A stretch of 64,000 bases of DNA from an uncultured Bacilli bacterium (GCA_934157235.1 CAKPHH010000001.1:62001-126000), one strand, 5' to 3'; counted from the first letter of the stretch, positions 1 through 9,140 are shown. A program made the numbers and translations. Notes: generated from the letters alone by a model not told the origin.

Positions 1-2
1 AA

Positions 3-1319
3 ACAGGAGCTGTTTTAGGAACAGCAACATCTCCATCATTCGATCCAAATACTAGAAATATAAGTAACTATCTTGATATGTTAGTTGCTTCCCCTTATGA
101 ACCAGGTAGTACTATGAAAACCTTTACTTATATGGCCGCTATGGAAAATGGTGTTTATGATGGTTCTGAAACTTATCGTTCTGGAACTTATGTTACTACC
201 GATGGAACTGAAATAGGTGACTGGGACCGTAATGGTTGGGGAACAATTACCTTTGATCATGGTTACGCTATGAGTAGTAATACCGCAATAATTAATATGA
301 TAGAACGTCATATGGATAGTATGATGTTAAGACAATATTTCAAAAAACTTGGTTTTGGTAAAAAGACTGGTCTAAATTTACCAAATGAAAGTGCCGGAAA
401 AATTAACTTCAAGTATGAAACAGAGGTATACAATGCTGGATTTGGTCAAGGTATTACTACAACTCCAATTCAAAATGTTCAGGCACTAACTTCTTTAACT
501 AACGATGGAATCATGTTAAAGCCATATATAGTATCAAAAATAGTTGACCCTGAAACGAATGAAGTAATTTTAGAAAATAAAAGAAATGAACTAGAAAGAG
601 TAGCTTCCACTATGACCGTGCAAAAAATGCTTCAATTAATGGATGACTGCGTTAATATATCTGGTAATACTGGTACTTGGTTTAGAATTAACTCTGGAGA
701 ATTAATTGGTAAAACTGGAACTTCACAAATCGCCAGTAATAATGGTTCAGGATATTTAGCTGGTAAAGAAAATGTTATTACCTCTTTCTCTGGAATTTAT
801 CCAAAAAGTGATCCACAATATATAATTTATGTATCAGCCCAACGTCCCACAAATGGTAATATGAAAACAATCTCTAGTGCCGTAAAAGAAATTGTCAATA
901 ACTTATCTAAATACTATGGTACCGAAGCCAAACCTTCTGATACTAATAAAGCTAAAGAATTTAAACTAGATAACTATGTTAACAAAAAAGTAGAGTCAGC
1001 CAAAACAACTCTAGATAGTCTAGGTATTAAATATACCATAATTGGAAATGGTACAAAAATAACTAAACAATATCCCGAGAAAAATGATATTATAACTCAG
1101 GCAGACACTCTATACTTAATAACAAATGATTCCGAGTTAAAAGTACCAAATGTCTCTGGACTTTCTTCCAAAACGGCCAAAACACTACTGGAAAAATTAG
1201 GCATTAAGGTAAATTTAAATGGCGTTGGCTACGTAACTGAACAATCTATTCCAGAAGGTACCAAAATAACAAAAGGTTTAGAAATAACTCTTACTCTAAA
1301 TCCTAAATTTTCTGCATAA
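3..1319 (+). CDS. Class B penicillin-binding protein with PASTA domains, 5' truncated by window edge
   Basis: The reading frame is open from base 3, so the N-terminal part lies outside the window. The visible part is a transpeptidase domain that cross-links peptidoglycan at the outer face of the membrane. The catalytic Ser is in EPGSTMK (codon 108-110), followed by the SSN motif and the GKTGT motif. Two PASTA repeats follow, the second beginning near LKVPNVSGL. This order matches FtsI/SpoVD-type class B PBPs. It is separate from the second such PBP at 16041-17945. The next gene starts 10 bases downstream, suggesting one operon with the following membrane proteins. Which of the two is the divisome enzyme cannot be told from this fragment. 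Confidence 0.93.
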   Translation, partial: TGAVLGTATSPSFDPNTRNISNYLDMLVASPYEPGSTMKTFTYMAAMENGVYDGSETYRSGTYVTTDGTEIGDWDRNGWGTITFDHGYAMSSNTAIINMIERHMDSMMLRQYFKKLGFGKKTGLNLPNESAGKINFKYETEVYNAGFGQGITTTPIQNVQALTSLTNDGIMLKPYIVSKIVDPETNEVILENKRNELERVASTMTVQKMLQLMDDCVNISGNTGTWFRINSGELIGKTGTSQIASNNGSGYLAGKENVITSFSGIYPKSDPQYIIYVSAQRPTNGNMKTISSAVKEIVNNLSKYYGTEAKPSDTNKAKEFKLDNYVNKKVESAKTTLDSLGIKYTIIGNGTKITKQYPEKNDIITQADTLYLITNDSELKVPNVSGLSSKTAKTLLEKLGIKVNLNGVGYVTEQSIPEGTKITKGLEITLTLNPKFSA

Positions 1320-1329
1320 AGGTGAGAAT

Positions 1330-2214
1330 ATGTCCGAAGAAAGAATGGATAAATATATTAATATTATTAGTATAATTGTTGTTATAATGGTTGCAATATT
1401 CTTAATAGTCTTTAAAATAGCCCCTGATTTAAAAAAGATAAAAGGTAGTAGTGATAATTTTATAGACTATGATAACATTGATACAGTCATTGGAATAAAA
1501 ACACCAACTAACATTAATTTTTTGCTAGTAATTGAAAAGGAAAAGGTAACTAACATCTTATTTTTATCAAGTGGTGCTTTATGCCTATACAATCAAGATA
1601 TTGAAAATAAATCTCTAGATACTGCTTTAAAAACAATAACAACAACGCTAAAAGAACAGGATGTTATTGGTCTAACTATTACAGAATATCCTCATAACAA
1701 ATTATATAAAAAGGCAAAAGAAATTTTAATTAAAAATCTAACTCTTGAGGAAAATACTAATACTTATCAGTCTTTAGCAAAAAGTTTATCTATCCAAACT
1801 TATGAAGATAATCTTGAACAATTAAAAACTCTCGAAAGTTATTCTAAAAATTTAATTCGAGAATATAAAAATGCAAAAACTCTAGAAGAACTTACTAAAA
1901 AGGATACTGATGATAACAAGAAAGAAAACAAGACTACTTCTAATAGTACTATGAGAGAAGCTGCTGATCATGTCTATCAAAAACTATCTACTTATGCCAA
2001 GACAGTTGCAAATCAAGAGAAAAACTCTCCAAACTTATTGATAACTGATATACCCGCCAACGCTGAATTAACACTTTATCCGACAGAAGAAAGTTGGTAT
2101 TATATTAAAGAACATAAGGTTTATGCCTATATAAACTTCAAATTAACTAGCAAATCTTATGATTTCTGTTATAATGGAAGTATAGAGAATATAAAGGAAG
2201 GTAAATGTGCATGA
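1330..2214 (+). CDS. Single-pass membrane protein of unknown function
   Basis: The 294-aa product has one membrane helix near residues 10-28 (IISIIVVIMVAIFLIVF) and then a hydrophilic, Lys/Glu/Thr-rich part, probably extracytoplasmic. There is a lysine-rich low-complexity stretch around residues 185-205. I do not recognise the family. It sits 10 bases after the PBP gene, and its TGA stop overlaps the ATG of the next gene (ATGA at 2211-2214), which implies translational coupling. The position suggests a role at the cell envelope, but nothing in the sequence shows a specific activity. Confidence 0.8.
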   Translation: MSEERMDKYINIISIIVVIMVAIFLIVFKIAPDLKKIKGSSDNFIDYDNIDTVIGIKTPTNINFLLVIEKEKVTNILFLSSGALCLYNQDIENKSLDTALKTITTTLKEQDVIGLTITEYPHNKLYKKAKEILIKNLTLEENTNTYQSLAKSLSIQTYEDNLEQLKTLESYSKNLIREYKNAKTLEELTKKDTDDNKKENKTTSNSTMREAADHVYQKLSTYAKTVANQEKNSPNLLITDIPANAELTLYPTEESWYYIKEHKVYAYINFKLTSKSYDFCYNGSIENIKEGKCA

Positions 2215-2744
2215 AAGAAACTCTTAATATGCGTAATTGGATAATAGTAATTTTATGTATAACTATTGTTTGCATGTCCATTGGATTTGCATTTCTTTCA
2301 ATGCAAATTGAAGAGACTAATAGTAAACAAGCTACTCATGATGTTTCAATTCTAAGTGTAACTCCCAGGACACCTGTTCAAGGAGGAACAAAAATACCAG
2401 CAGGAGAAACAAATATAACTAATTCTGGACAGACAATCAGTTTTAAGTTTAATTTGTTTGCTCCAACAGACGAAGTAAGCTACAGAATCACTATAAAAAA
2501 TAAAGGTACTATTCCTGCTGAGATAATTAATTTGCTTGAGTATCCAGATTATTTAAACGATGAAGCAACAGCAAAAAGTATTTATCCTGTAGAAGTAAAA
2601 CATAATAATATAGTTGGTAAAGTATTAGCACCAGGCGAAGAAACAGAACTAAATGTAGCGGCTATCTTCAACTACAAAGCCTCTCCGAAAAGTGTGCAAG
2701 TACCTTATCAAATCACTATACTTACTAAAAGCTCGGAAAAATAA
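2211..2744 (+). CDS. Small exported/anchored protein, TasA/camelysin-like architecture
   Basis: I chose ATG 2211 rather than ATG 2205 because the GGAAGG at 2196-2201 lies 9 bases upstream of it and only 3 bases upstream of 2205. The 177-aa product has an N-terminal hydrophobic segment ending IGFAFLS, then a beta-rich domain with ITIKNKGTIPAEI, typical of Ig-like 'NxG' domains. The layout resembles SipW-dependent TasA/camelysin-type small surface proteins; this assignment is by general pattern, not a firm match. A similar domain layout recurs at 37381-37956. The gene is translationally coupled to the upstream one and is followed by a strong terminator. Confidence 0.75.
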   Translation: MKETLNMRNWIIVILCITIVCMSIGFAFLSMQIEETNSKQATHDVSILSVTPRTPVQGGTKIPAGETNITNSGQTISFKFNLFAPTDEVSYRITIKNKGTIPAEIINLLEYPDYLNDEATAKSIYPVEVKHNNIVGKVLAPGEETELNVAAIFNYKASPKSVQVPYQITILTKSSEK

Positions 2745-2761
2745 AATACTCAATAACTAAA

Positions 2762-2795
2762 AACAAGTTTATTTTTATAAATTTGTTTTTTCTTT
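2762..2795 (+). terminator. Intrinsic terminator after the PBP operon
   Basis: An 11-bp stem (2762-2772 with 2777-2787, one G-U pair), a TTTT loop and a T-rich tail follow the stop of the 2211 gene. Confidence 0.85.
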
Positions 2796-2821
2796 CTAAA
2801 GAAAAATTTAAAAAACTATGA

Positions 2822-2827
2822 TATAAT
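2822..2827 (+). promoter_or_regulatory. Candidate -10 box for the 2853 gene
   Basis: A perfect TATAAT lies 25 bases before the start at 2853 and downstream of the terminator. No convincing -35 box is visible. Confidence 0.5.
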
Positions 2828-2852
2828 AGCAACAATAGGAGTAGTAAATAGT

Positions 2853-4202
2853 ATGAAAAAGAAGAATTACCATAAATCATCAATTTTAGTATTTGTTTTA
2901 TCCCTAATTCTATTAACATTAGGTTTTTACTATGAGTACATTGCTAATCCTGCAAGAATTATCAAAAAATCTCTTACTGAAATAGGAAATAACATGATTA
3001 ACACTATTGAAATGTTTAATTTTGATACAGGAATTACTATTGATAGTACTAAGAAATCAACTATAAAAATAACTGCCAATTCGAGTAATTATGATTCAAA
3101 TATAGATATAACAAAATTGAATAAAAACTTAAAACCTCTAAATTATTCCAAACTAACTCAAAATTTAAGTGATACAACTATTGAGTTACAGACTATAACC
3201 AATACCAAAAATAAAGCCAAACGAGTTACTTTTACTAGTAATTTATCCGGTAAAAGTTCATTAACACTAAAGAAGTTAATTGTAAACTCAACTGAGTATT
3301 ATTATAATTCTGATGTGAAAAAAAATTACATAAACTTAGGCAATAATACTTACTTTGAAACTGTAACTGCTAAAAATACGCCTTTTGATAATTTTAAACA
3401 CTTATATAATATTTCACTTGAATCACTTTCCAAAGATCTAACAGAAAGCCTTGAACTAACTAAACACAAAGAGTATAATAAAATCTCTCTTTCCTTAGAC
3501 AAGGAAAACGTAGACAACATCCTAACAAATATACTTACTAGCTTAGAAAAAGATGAGAAGTCTAAAAGTATATTATCAGGCTATAATCAAAAAATTAATA
3601 AAAAATCTCTTAAAAATATAAATAAAATTTCTAAGTCGGCAACCATACAAATTAATATTTACACTGAGAAATATACATATAAGGTTAAATCATATGAATT
3701 AATTTATAAAGACAAAGATGAAGTAATTATAACTTATCAAACAAATAATTACACATCTGGCGAAGGTACAATTAAAGTAAATAACAATTTAAAATATAAA
3801 TACACATATCAAAAATCACCATTATCCAAAGAAATAATTATCTACGACAAAAACAATGAGAAAATAGGGGAAACCTCAATTGAAAAAACTAATACTGGTA
3901 TTATCTTTGATAGTAATACTATTGTTAATGATACAGAGTTAAATATAAATTACATTCATAATATTTTAAACCTAAAGAAAAAAAAATCATACGAAGAGCA
4001 GCAACAACTTATTATAAGAAGTTCAGTCAGTGAAAATAAAAGTATTTTAAATTTAACTATGACAGTTACTTCTTCAGTTACTTCTAAAAATAAAATCGAT
4101 GAGACAACTGCTACTTCTGTGATAAAGGGTAGTCTTAGCAAAACTGAGCAACAAAAATTAGATAATACTTATATAAATATCTTTAATAGATTAAACAGTT
4201 GA
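2853..4202 (+). CDS. Single-pass membrane protein of unknown function (449 aa)
   Basis: An N-terminal membrane helix (about residues 10-29, ILVFVLSLILLTLGFYYEY) is followed by about 410 hydrophilic residues rich in Asn, Thr, Lys and Ser, consistent with an extracytoplasmic beta-rich domain. A lysine run occurs near residue 374. I do not recognise the family. The start has an AGGAGT ribosome site 10-15 bases upstream. The gene is followed after 13 bases by another single-pass protein, with which it is probably co-transcribed. Confidence 0.8.
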   Translation: MKKKNYHKSSILVFVLSLILLTLGFYYEYIANPARIIKKSLTEIGNNMINTIEMFNFDTGITIDSTKKSTIKITANSSNYDSNIDITKLNKNLKPLNYSKLTQNLSDTTIELQTITNTKNKAKRVTFTSNLSGKSSLTLKKLIVNSTEYYYNSDVKKNYINLGNNTYFETVTAKNTPFDNFKHLYNISLESLSKDLTESLELTKHKEYNKISLSLDKENVDNILTNILTSLEKDEKSKSILSGYNQKINKKSLKNINKISKSATIQINIYTEKYTYKVKSYELIYKDKDEVIITYQTNNYTSGEGTIKVNNNLKYKYTYQKSPLSKEIIIYDKNNEKIGETSIEKTNTGIIFDSNTIVNDTELNINYIHNILNLKKKKSYEEQQQLIIRSSVSENKSILNLTMTVTSSVTSKNKIDETTATSVIKGSLSKTEQQKLDNTYINIFNRLNS

Positions 4203-4215
4203 AAGGAACATTATT

Positions 4216-4740
4216 ATGAAAAAAGCTAAAAATAATAAATTATCAAAATACTTGCCTAAAACAAAAACCGAAAAAATACTATCTATTGTATTTATTATTA
4301 TGCTACTATTAGTAATAGTTCTACTTTGTATAGCTATTAACAAAAAGAAAGAACTAGCAAAAAAACAAAATGCCGATATTGTCATCCCAGTACTAGAAAA
4401 GAGTACTAACAATACAGTTAATATAGATATTTCAAATTTAAAAGAAAAGGGCCTTAAGGATTACTCTTTTCGTATAACAAATTATAAAGAAAAAACTATG
4501 AATAAAGCTGTAACAGCTTATAATATTTCTTTTGATACAAATGAAAATGATGTGACTTTAAAACTATATAAAAATGGTAGTGAAGAAGATTTGTTTAAAG
4601 ATAAAACATCTTATGAAATAAAATCTCTAAGCTTAAAAACTAAAGAAAAACAAGAAGATGTATATACTGTTATCATAAAAGCAAATAAAGAAATAAAAAA
4701 TAAACAAAGTATAAAGGTTAAAATTACTAGCGAAAATTGA
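4216..4740 (+). CDS. Small single-pass membrane protein of unknown function
   Basis: The product is 174 aa. A very basic N-terminus (MKKAKNNK) precedes a membrane helix at about residues 18-40. The rest (SNLKEKGLKDYSFRITNYKEK...) looks like one small extracytoplasmic domain. A GAAAGGA ribosome site lies upstream. It is the second gene after 2853, and the TGA stop at 4738-4740 forms part of the -35 box of the next promoter. No family is recognised. Confidence 0.75.
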   Translation: MKKAKNNKLSKYLPKTKTEKILSIVFIIMLLLVIVLLCIAINKKKELAKKQNADIVIPVLEKSTNNTVNIDISNLKEKGLKDYSFRITNYKEKTMNKAVTAYNISFDTNENDVTLKLYKNGSEEDLFKDKTSYEIKSLSLKTKEKQEDVYTVIIKANKEIKNKQSIKVKITSEN

Positions 4741-4765
4741 CAAAAAAAGTATGCTAATATATAAT
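4737..4765 (+). promoter_or_regulatory. Consensus sigma-A promoter overlapping a stop codon
   Basis: TTGACA (4737-4742), a 17-base spacer and TATAAT (4760-4765) match consensus perfectly. The -35 box contains the TGA stop of the 4216 gene. It drives the DUF1292 gene and the repeat-protein gene. Confidence 0.9.
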
Positions 4766-4790
4766 AAAATATAGTGATGGAGGAATAAAA

Positions 4791-5075
4791 ATGGGAGCAA
4801 TGGAAATAATTGAAGAAAATGAAAAAATAGTTGTTTTAAAAGACGGAAAAGAAGTTGAGTGTGACATTCTATTTACATTTGATAGTGAGGACACTGGTAA
4901 ATCTTATATTGGATATACAGATAATTCAATAGCCAGCAATGGTAGAAAGAATATTTTTGTGTCATCATTTGACCCAATAATAGGTACAGGTTCATTTGAA
5001 GATGTAACCGACCCAAGAGAGTTAGAAATGGTTCAAGATGTTTTAATGCAAATAGATGAAGAAAGTTCTAGATAG
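4791..5075 (+). CDS. DUF1292 (YrzB/UPF0473-like) protein
   Basis: The 94-aa product shows the DUF1292 pattern: a short acidic N-terminus, the core VECDILFTFDSEDTGKSYIGYTD and a tail ending in VQDVLMQIDEE. Family members are small cytoplasmic proteins of unknown role, often next to tRNA or mreB-type genes in Bacillota; here the neighbour is a large repeat protein 14 bases downstream. A GGAGGAA site 7 bases before ATG 4791 supports the start. It has its own consensus promoter. Confidence 0.75.
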   Translation: MGAMEIIEENEKIVVLKDGKEVECDILFTFDSEDTGKSYIGYTDNSIASNGRKNIFVSSFDPIIGTGSFEDVTDPRELEMVQDVLMQIDEESSR

Positions 5076-5089
5076 TTAGGAGTGTTAAA

Positions 5090-8000
5090 ATGAACGGATA
5101 TGCAGAGATTTTACAAGAAATCGAGAAAAATAATGAAGAATTAAGAAACTTAAATAGAAGCAGAGATGCTATTAAAAATGCTGAAAAAGACATGCCAAGA
5201 GAAGAATTTCAAAAGGAATTAAGTACTGTTGAAAGATTTTTGGCTAGTGAGCAATTAAAGCTTGAAAATAACAAGAATATAATTCAAAGTTATGATAATG
5301 CCTACTTTTTAATAAATGACTTAGATCGTTTAAATAAAGCAACCGAAGGAATTCGTGATTTTCAAGATCGTGATGAAAGAAATGCTGAAATAGAAGCTAA
5401 AAGAAGAGAATTGACAGCTAACATGCAATCTTTACCTTTAAATTTACAAAATGAACTTCGTAACCGCATTTTAGCCGAAAGAACTGCTACAATCACTCCA
5501 GAAAAAAATAATGAAATTGAATCTACTGAACCAAGTATGGAAATGGGAGATGAAATTGTATCTCAAGAAGAACCAGTTATCAGTGCATCAGTTGAACAAG
5601 TAGAACCAGTAGTAGAGGAAAATAATATCACTGAAGAAACGCCAATCATAACTAATGATTTAGCTGATGAAACTGAAATAAATCAGGTGTCAACCGATAA
5701 ACCAGACGTAAATTCCCAAGAAGACGTTTCTGACTTACAAGTAATAGATAAGCCAGAGGAAGCTCAGGTAACAGAAGAGTCAACCCCTGATTTATCAGAA
5801 CCGGAAATATCAAACGAACCAGAAATGGTAAATGAACCTGAAAATGAAGCACCTACTGATAACAATCTAGCTGCATTGGAAAATGAACTAAACGAAGCCA
5901 GAAGAGAATATCAAGCCTCTATTGCTAGATTCCAAAGAATTTTTGCTGCTGAATTAAATGAGGCAACAACAGAAGGACCATTTAATGAGGTTGAACTTCA
6001 AAACTTTAATAATAAATATTCAACATTAAAAGTAAATGAAAACGAAAGAATGTTAGCTGCTAGAAACAATATAGAACGTTTAGAAAGTGAATTACAAGCT
6101 GCAAGAGAAGCTGCTCCTCAATTAGTAAGAAATTATGAGGGCAGAAGACTAGCTCCAGAGCCAGTTCAGGATGATCCAAATTATGTTGGAAAAAGATTAG
6201 CTCCAGAACCAGTTCAAGATGATCCAAATTATGTTGGAAAAAGATTAGCTCCAGAACCAGTTCAAGATGATCCAAATTATGTCGGAAAAAGAATTGCACC
6301 AGAACCAGTTCAAGATGATCCAAACTATGTTGGAAAAAGACTTGCACCAGAACCAGTTCAAGATGATCCAAATTATGTTGGAAAAAGACTTGCACCAGAG
6401 CCAAGTAAAGAAAATGGTGATGGTCAAACACCAAGGACTCCAGGTTTAACTACTCCTCATGATGAACAAATAGGTTTGCCTCCACATACAGAACCAAAAG
6501 AAGAGCCTGTTATTGATAATACACCAACTGATACGAAAGGAACAGGAGAGCCACCATTGGCTTTACCACCACATGTTGATCCTCCTGTATTGCCACCACA
6601 TCAAGATCCACCGGCATTGCCTCCACATGTAGAACCACCAGTTCTACCACCAAAGCCAACTCCAAAAGAAGAGGTTTCAACTAGAGGCTTTGACACGATC
6701 ATTTATGAGTTAACAAAAGACTTGGATGTTAAAAAAGGTGATGCCAAAAAATACACAGCCTCAAACATAAAAGTTTTTAAAGGCTTCTGTAATGAACTAC
6801 AAGCTAAAAATACAATTTATAATATTTTCCACTTTGTGCCAGCGATAATAAAAGTACCAATTAACTTAGTGCGAAAATTAGCAAATAAAGTTACTTATTC
6901 AATTAAAGATAAACAAAGAATAAAAGAATTGAAAGAAAGAATTGATAAACTTTCAGAATCAGATGTAGAAATAATCTTAAGAGAATACAAAGGTTCAAGA
7001 GTTATCCAAGAAAAATTGCCTACAATTCTTAATGTATTATTAAATGAAAAAATTCAAAAACATTTAAATACAAAATTAGAAAATAAAAATGAAATTCTAG
7101 AACGTAAGTATCTTACACTAATAAATGCAGCTCAAGAAGTAGAAGAATGTAATAAACGTTTAGCAACAGAAAAAGATCCTGAAAAGATAAAAGCAATTAA
7201 TAATATTAAGAACTCATTCTTAAAAGCATCAGCACAAGATATAGCAATGGTAAGAAAAACTTATGATGAGGCAAATGCACTTGTATCTGGTGGAGCCCAT
7301 GGCTTTGAAGAAGACATGAGAGCATCTGGAACAAAGATGTCTCGAGTAGGTATGAGTTTTGCTAAAGATTATGACTTAGATCATGAGTTACAACAAAAGC
7401 TAGCAGAGTTGGAGCAACAAGAAAAGTTAGCTATCCAAAAGAATGATAATGAAGCAGCTTTAAAGGCCTTCATGGCAAGAGTTGAATTACTATCTAGAAA
7501 TACAAAAATAGAAAATAGTATCGTTGGAAAAAGAGATGTTGGTAAAAAAGTCTTCCTACCATTTGGTGGAGAGATAAACTACAATCCAAATCCATTAGTT
7601 AAAGATATCCTAACAACCCTAACAGTTGTAACATCAGCTGTAAGTGCAGTTAGTGCTCTAAAGACTCATGGTCCTAATGGAAGTAGTCAAACAGAATTAC
7701 AAAATGAAATCCAAAGAGCAAATGATGCTAACGACAAAATTATTCAAGATGTTAATGCCCAAGGTGCAAAATTAGAAGGCAACAGAGACACAATCACGCA
7801 AGGTATGAATGAATATACAAACCAATCTGTAGTCAATGCTACAACCACCACAGAAAGAATGACTGCAGATAGATTCTCAGATTCATCAGGTTGGCGTTTT
7901 GGAGCTGATTATAATCATGCAGATGCTCTTGCTCATCAACAATATAATGCTATGGCTGATCAAATAAAATCTCAAATTGAAGACATTGCCAGACAAAGTA

Positions 8001-8482
8001 GTAAGGGAATGATTACTGATCAACAAGCTCTAGAAATGCTAAAAAACGTATCTAATCAACAACAAAGAAACTTAATAAATGTTTATACTGAATATCAACC
8101 AATATTAAAAGAATATGCTGCCACTCATACTTTTGATTTACATGGTTTAAATGAAAGCATGGAACAAGTTCTAGCTAATCCAGATGCTATCATAAAAATG
8201 AATGATGCAATGGTTGGAACTGTTGAAATAGGTGAACATCTTATGGGACTAGAAGCTGAGCATGTATCTGCCTTTCTTTCACTACCAAGTGATTTAAGAC
8301 AAACATTAACAGCTAATGCCGCTGCTGCAGTACTTGCTTACAATGTAGCTAGAGATGTTGATGCAAAAGCTAAAGCTAGAAATTATGGAAATGAAGTAAC
8401 CGATATGGTTCAACAATATATCGATAATAAAGACAAGTCTGCAAGTAATGAAAACGAAAAATCATCAGGACGTTCAAAATAA
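5090..8482 (+). CDS. Large repeat-containing protein of unknown function (1130 aa)
   Basis: Parts in order: a charged, probably coiled-coil N-terminus (1-140); a very acidic Glu/Pro/Val-rich stretch (140-260); a second coiled-coil piece (260-345); five perfect-length 16-residue tandem repeats plus a half copy (351-438, unit GKRLAPEPVQDDPNYV); a proline-rich spacer with LPPHxxPP units (about 460-530); a helical region (530-830); one weak hydrophobic segment (about 839-858); and a Gln/Asn/Ala-rich helical C-terminus. There is no N-terminal signal peptide, so it may be cytoplasmic or held by the internal hydrophobic segment. It shares a promoter with the DUF1292 gene. I do not recognise the family; a structural or surface role is possible but unproven. 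Confidence 0.8.
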   Translation: MNGYAEILQEIEKNNEELRNLNRSRDAIKNAEKDMPREEFQKELSTVERFLASEQLKLENNKNIIQSYDNAYFLINDLDRLNKATEGIRDFQDRDERNAEIEAKRRELTANMQSLPLNLQNELRNRILAERTATITPEKNNEIESTEPSMEMGDEIVSQEEPVISASVEQVEPVVEENNITEETPIITNDLADETEINQVSTDKPDVNSQEDVSDLQVIDKPEEAQVTEESTPDLSEPEISNEPEMVNEPENEAPTDNNLAALENELNEARREYQASIARFQRIFAAELNEATTEGPFNEVELQNFNNKYSTLKVNENERMLAARNNIERLESELQAAREAAPQLVRNYEGRRLAPEPVQDDPNYVGKRLAPEPVQDDPNYVGKRLAPEPVQDDPNYVGKRIAPEPVQDDPNYVGKRLAPEPVQDDPNYVGKRLAPEPSKENGDGQTPRTPGLTTPHDEQIGLPPHTEPKEEPVIDNTPTDTKGTGEPPLALPPHVDPPVLPPHQDPPALPPHVEPPVLPPKPTPKEEVSTRGFDTIIYELTKDLDVKKGDAKKYTASNIKVFKGFCNELQAKNTIYNIFHFVPAIIKVPINLVRKLANKVTYSIKDKQRIKELKERIDKLSESDVEIILREYKGSRVIQEKLPTILNVLLNEKIQKHLNTKLENKNEILERKYLTLINAAQEVEECNKRLATEKDPEKIKAINNIKNSFLKASAQDIAMVRKTYDEANALVSGGAHGFEEDMRASGTKMSRVGMSFAKDYDLDHELQQKLAELEQQEKLAIQKNDNEAALKAFMARVELLSRNTKIENSIVGKRDVGKKVFLPFGGEINYNPNPLVKDILTTLTVVTSAVSAVSALKTHGPNGSSQTELQNEIQRANDANDKIIQDVNAQGAKLEGNRDTITQGMNEYTNQSVVNATTTTERMTADRFSDSSGWRFGADYNHADALAHQQYNAMADQIKSQIEDIARQSSKGMITDQQALEMLKNVSNQQQRNLINVYTEYQPILKEYAATHTFDLHGLNESMEQVLANPDAIIKMNDAMVGTVEIGEHLMGLEAEHVSAFLSLPSDLRQTLTANAAAAVLAYNVARDVDAKAKARNYGNEVTDMVQQYIDNKDKSASNENEKSSGRSK
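6140..6403 (+). repeat. 48-bp in-frame tandem repeat, 5 copies plus half copy
   Basis: Five 48-bp units cover 6140-6379 and a partial unit covers 6380-6403, encoding GKRLAPEPVQDDPNYV. Unit sequences differ only at a few mostly synonymous positions (for example CTT/TTA Leu, GCA/GCT Ala), which is typical of recent expansion. Copy number is likely to vary between strains. Confidence 0.95.
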
Positions 8483-8489
8483 AATTACA

Positions 8490-8519
8490 AACTACACATA
8501 ATTGTTGTGTAGTTTTTTT
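8490..8519 (+). terminator. Intrinsic terminator after repeat protein
   Basis: AACTACACA (8490-8498) pairs with TGTGTAGTT (8506-8514) and is followed by seven T. Confidence 0.88.
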
Positions 8520-8537
8520 ATTTATTGGGAATTTTTC

Positions 8538-8566
8538 TTGTTAATCCCCAAAGAAAATGGTATTAT
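8538..8566 (+). promoter_or_regulatory. Promoter of the lipoprotein gene
   Basis: TTGTTA (8538-8543), a 17-base spacer and TATTAT (8561-8566) lie just upstream of the ribosome site for 8585. Confidence 0.65.
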
Positions 8567-8584
8567 TAAAATAGAGGTGAGAAA

Positions 8585-9052
8585 GTGAAAAAATTAAAGT
8601 ATTTAGTAGTATTGTTATTAGGAATAGTTGTAATAACTGGTTGTGAAAGTAATGACAAAGAAAAGACTATGGTTTGTACTAGAACCATAAATCAAGATTC
8701 AATTTCAATGGACTTAAAATATACCGTAACTTATAAAGGTGAGTATGTTCAACAAATTGAAAGCGTTGAAAAGGTTAAAACATCAGACCCAACAACATTA
8801 ACAACATTTAAAGATACCATTGAAGCAACATATAAACCATATCTTGATATAAAGTACTATGATTTTAATGTTACTGTTGAAGATGATACTTTAACTAGTA
8901 CTGTAAAAATCGATTATTCTAAAATTGATACCAAAAAATTAGTTGAAATAGATTCTGCTAATTCTCAATTATTTACAGATGATGGTAAAGCAAAATTAGA
9001 AACTATAAAAGCAACTTATAAAGCTAGTGGAGCTACATGTACTGAAGAATAA
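8585..9052 (+). CDS. Lipoprotein, DUF1307/YehR-like
   Basis: A GTG start at 8585 follows GAGGTGAG. The 155-aa product has a type II signal peptide: MKKLK, a hydrophobic core and the lipobox ITGC with the lipidated Cys at residue 20. The mature part contains TMVCTRTI and a C-terminal Cys (ATCTEE), with a VTYKGEYVQQIE strand typical of the YehR/DUF1307 family of small Bacillota lipoproteins; that family call is moderate. It would sit on the outer face of the membrane. The gene is monocistronic, between a promoter and a terminator. Confidence 0.8.
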   Translation: MKKLKYLVVLLLGIVVITGCESNDKEKTMVCTRTINQDSISMDLKYTVTYKGEYVQQIESVEKVKTSDPTTLTTFKDTIEATYKPYLDIKYYDFNVTVEDDTLTSTVKIDYSKIDTKKLVEIDSANSQLFTDDGKAKLETIKATYKASGATCTEE

Positions 9053-9084
9053 AAACAATATGCCAAACATATTGTTTTCTTCTT
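9052..9084 (+). terminator. Intrinsic terminator after lipoprotein gene
   Basis: A perfect 11-bp stem (9052-9062 with 9068-9078) with loop CCAAA and a T-rich tail. Confidence 0.88.
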
Positions 9085-9087
9085 GAA

Positions 9088-9116
9088 TTGACAAAGAAGT
9101 AAAAAAACGATAGAAT
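9088..9116 (+). promoter_or_regulatory. Promoter of ackA
   Basis: TTGACA (9088-9093), a 17-base spacer and TAGAAT (9111-9116), 24 bases before the ackA start. Confidence 0.85.
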
Positions 9117-9140
9117 AAATACAGGTTTAGGAGGAAAAAC

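Noticed and set aside
6140..6403. Regular direct repeats that might suggest a CRISPR array
   Set aside because: Units are directly adjacent with no spacers and are in frame in a coding sequence.
6060..6434. Long open frames on the minus strand and in another + frame over the repeat region
   Set aside because: They are shadows of the 48-bp repeat, which keeps all frames open; they have repetitive Leu/His-rich translations and no ribosome sites.
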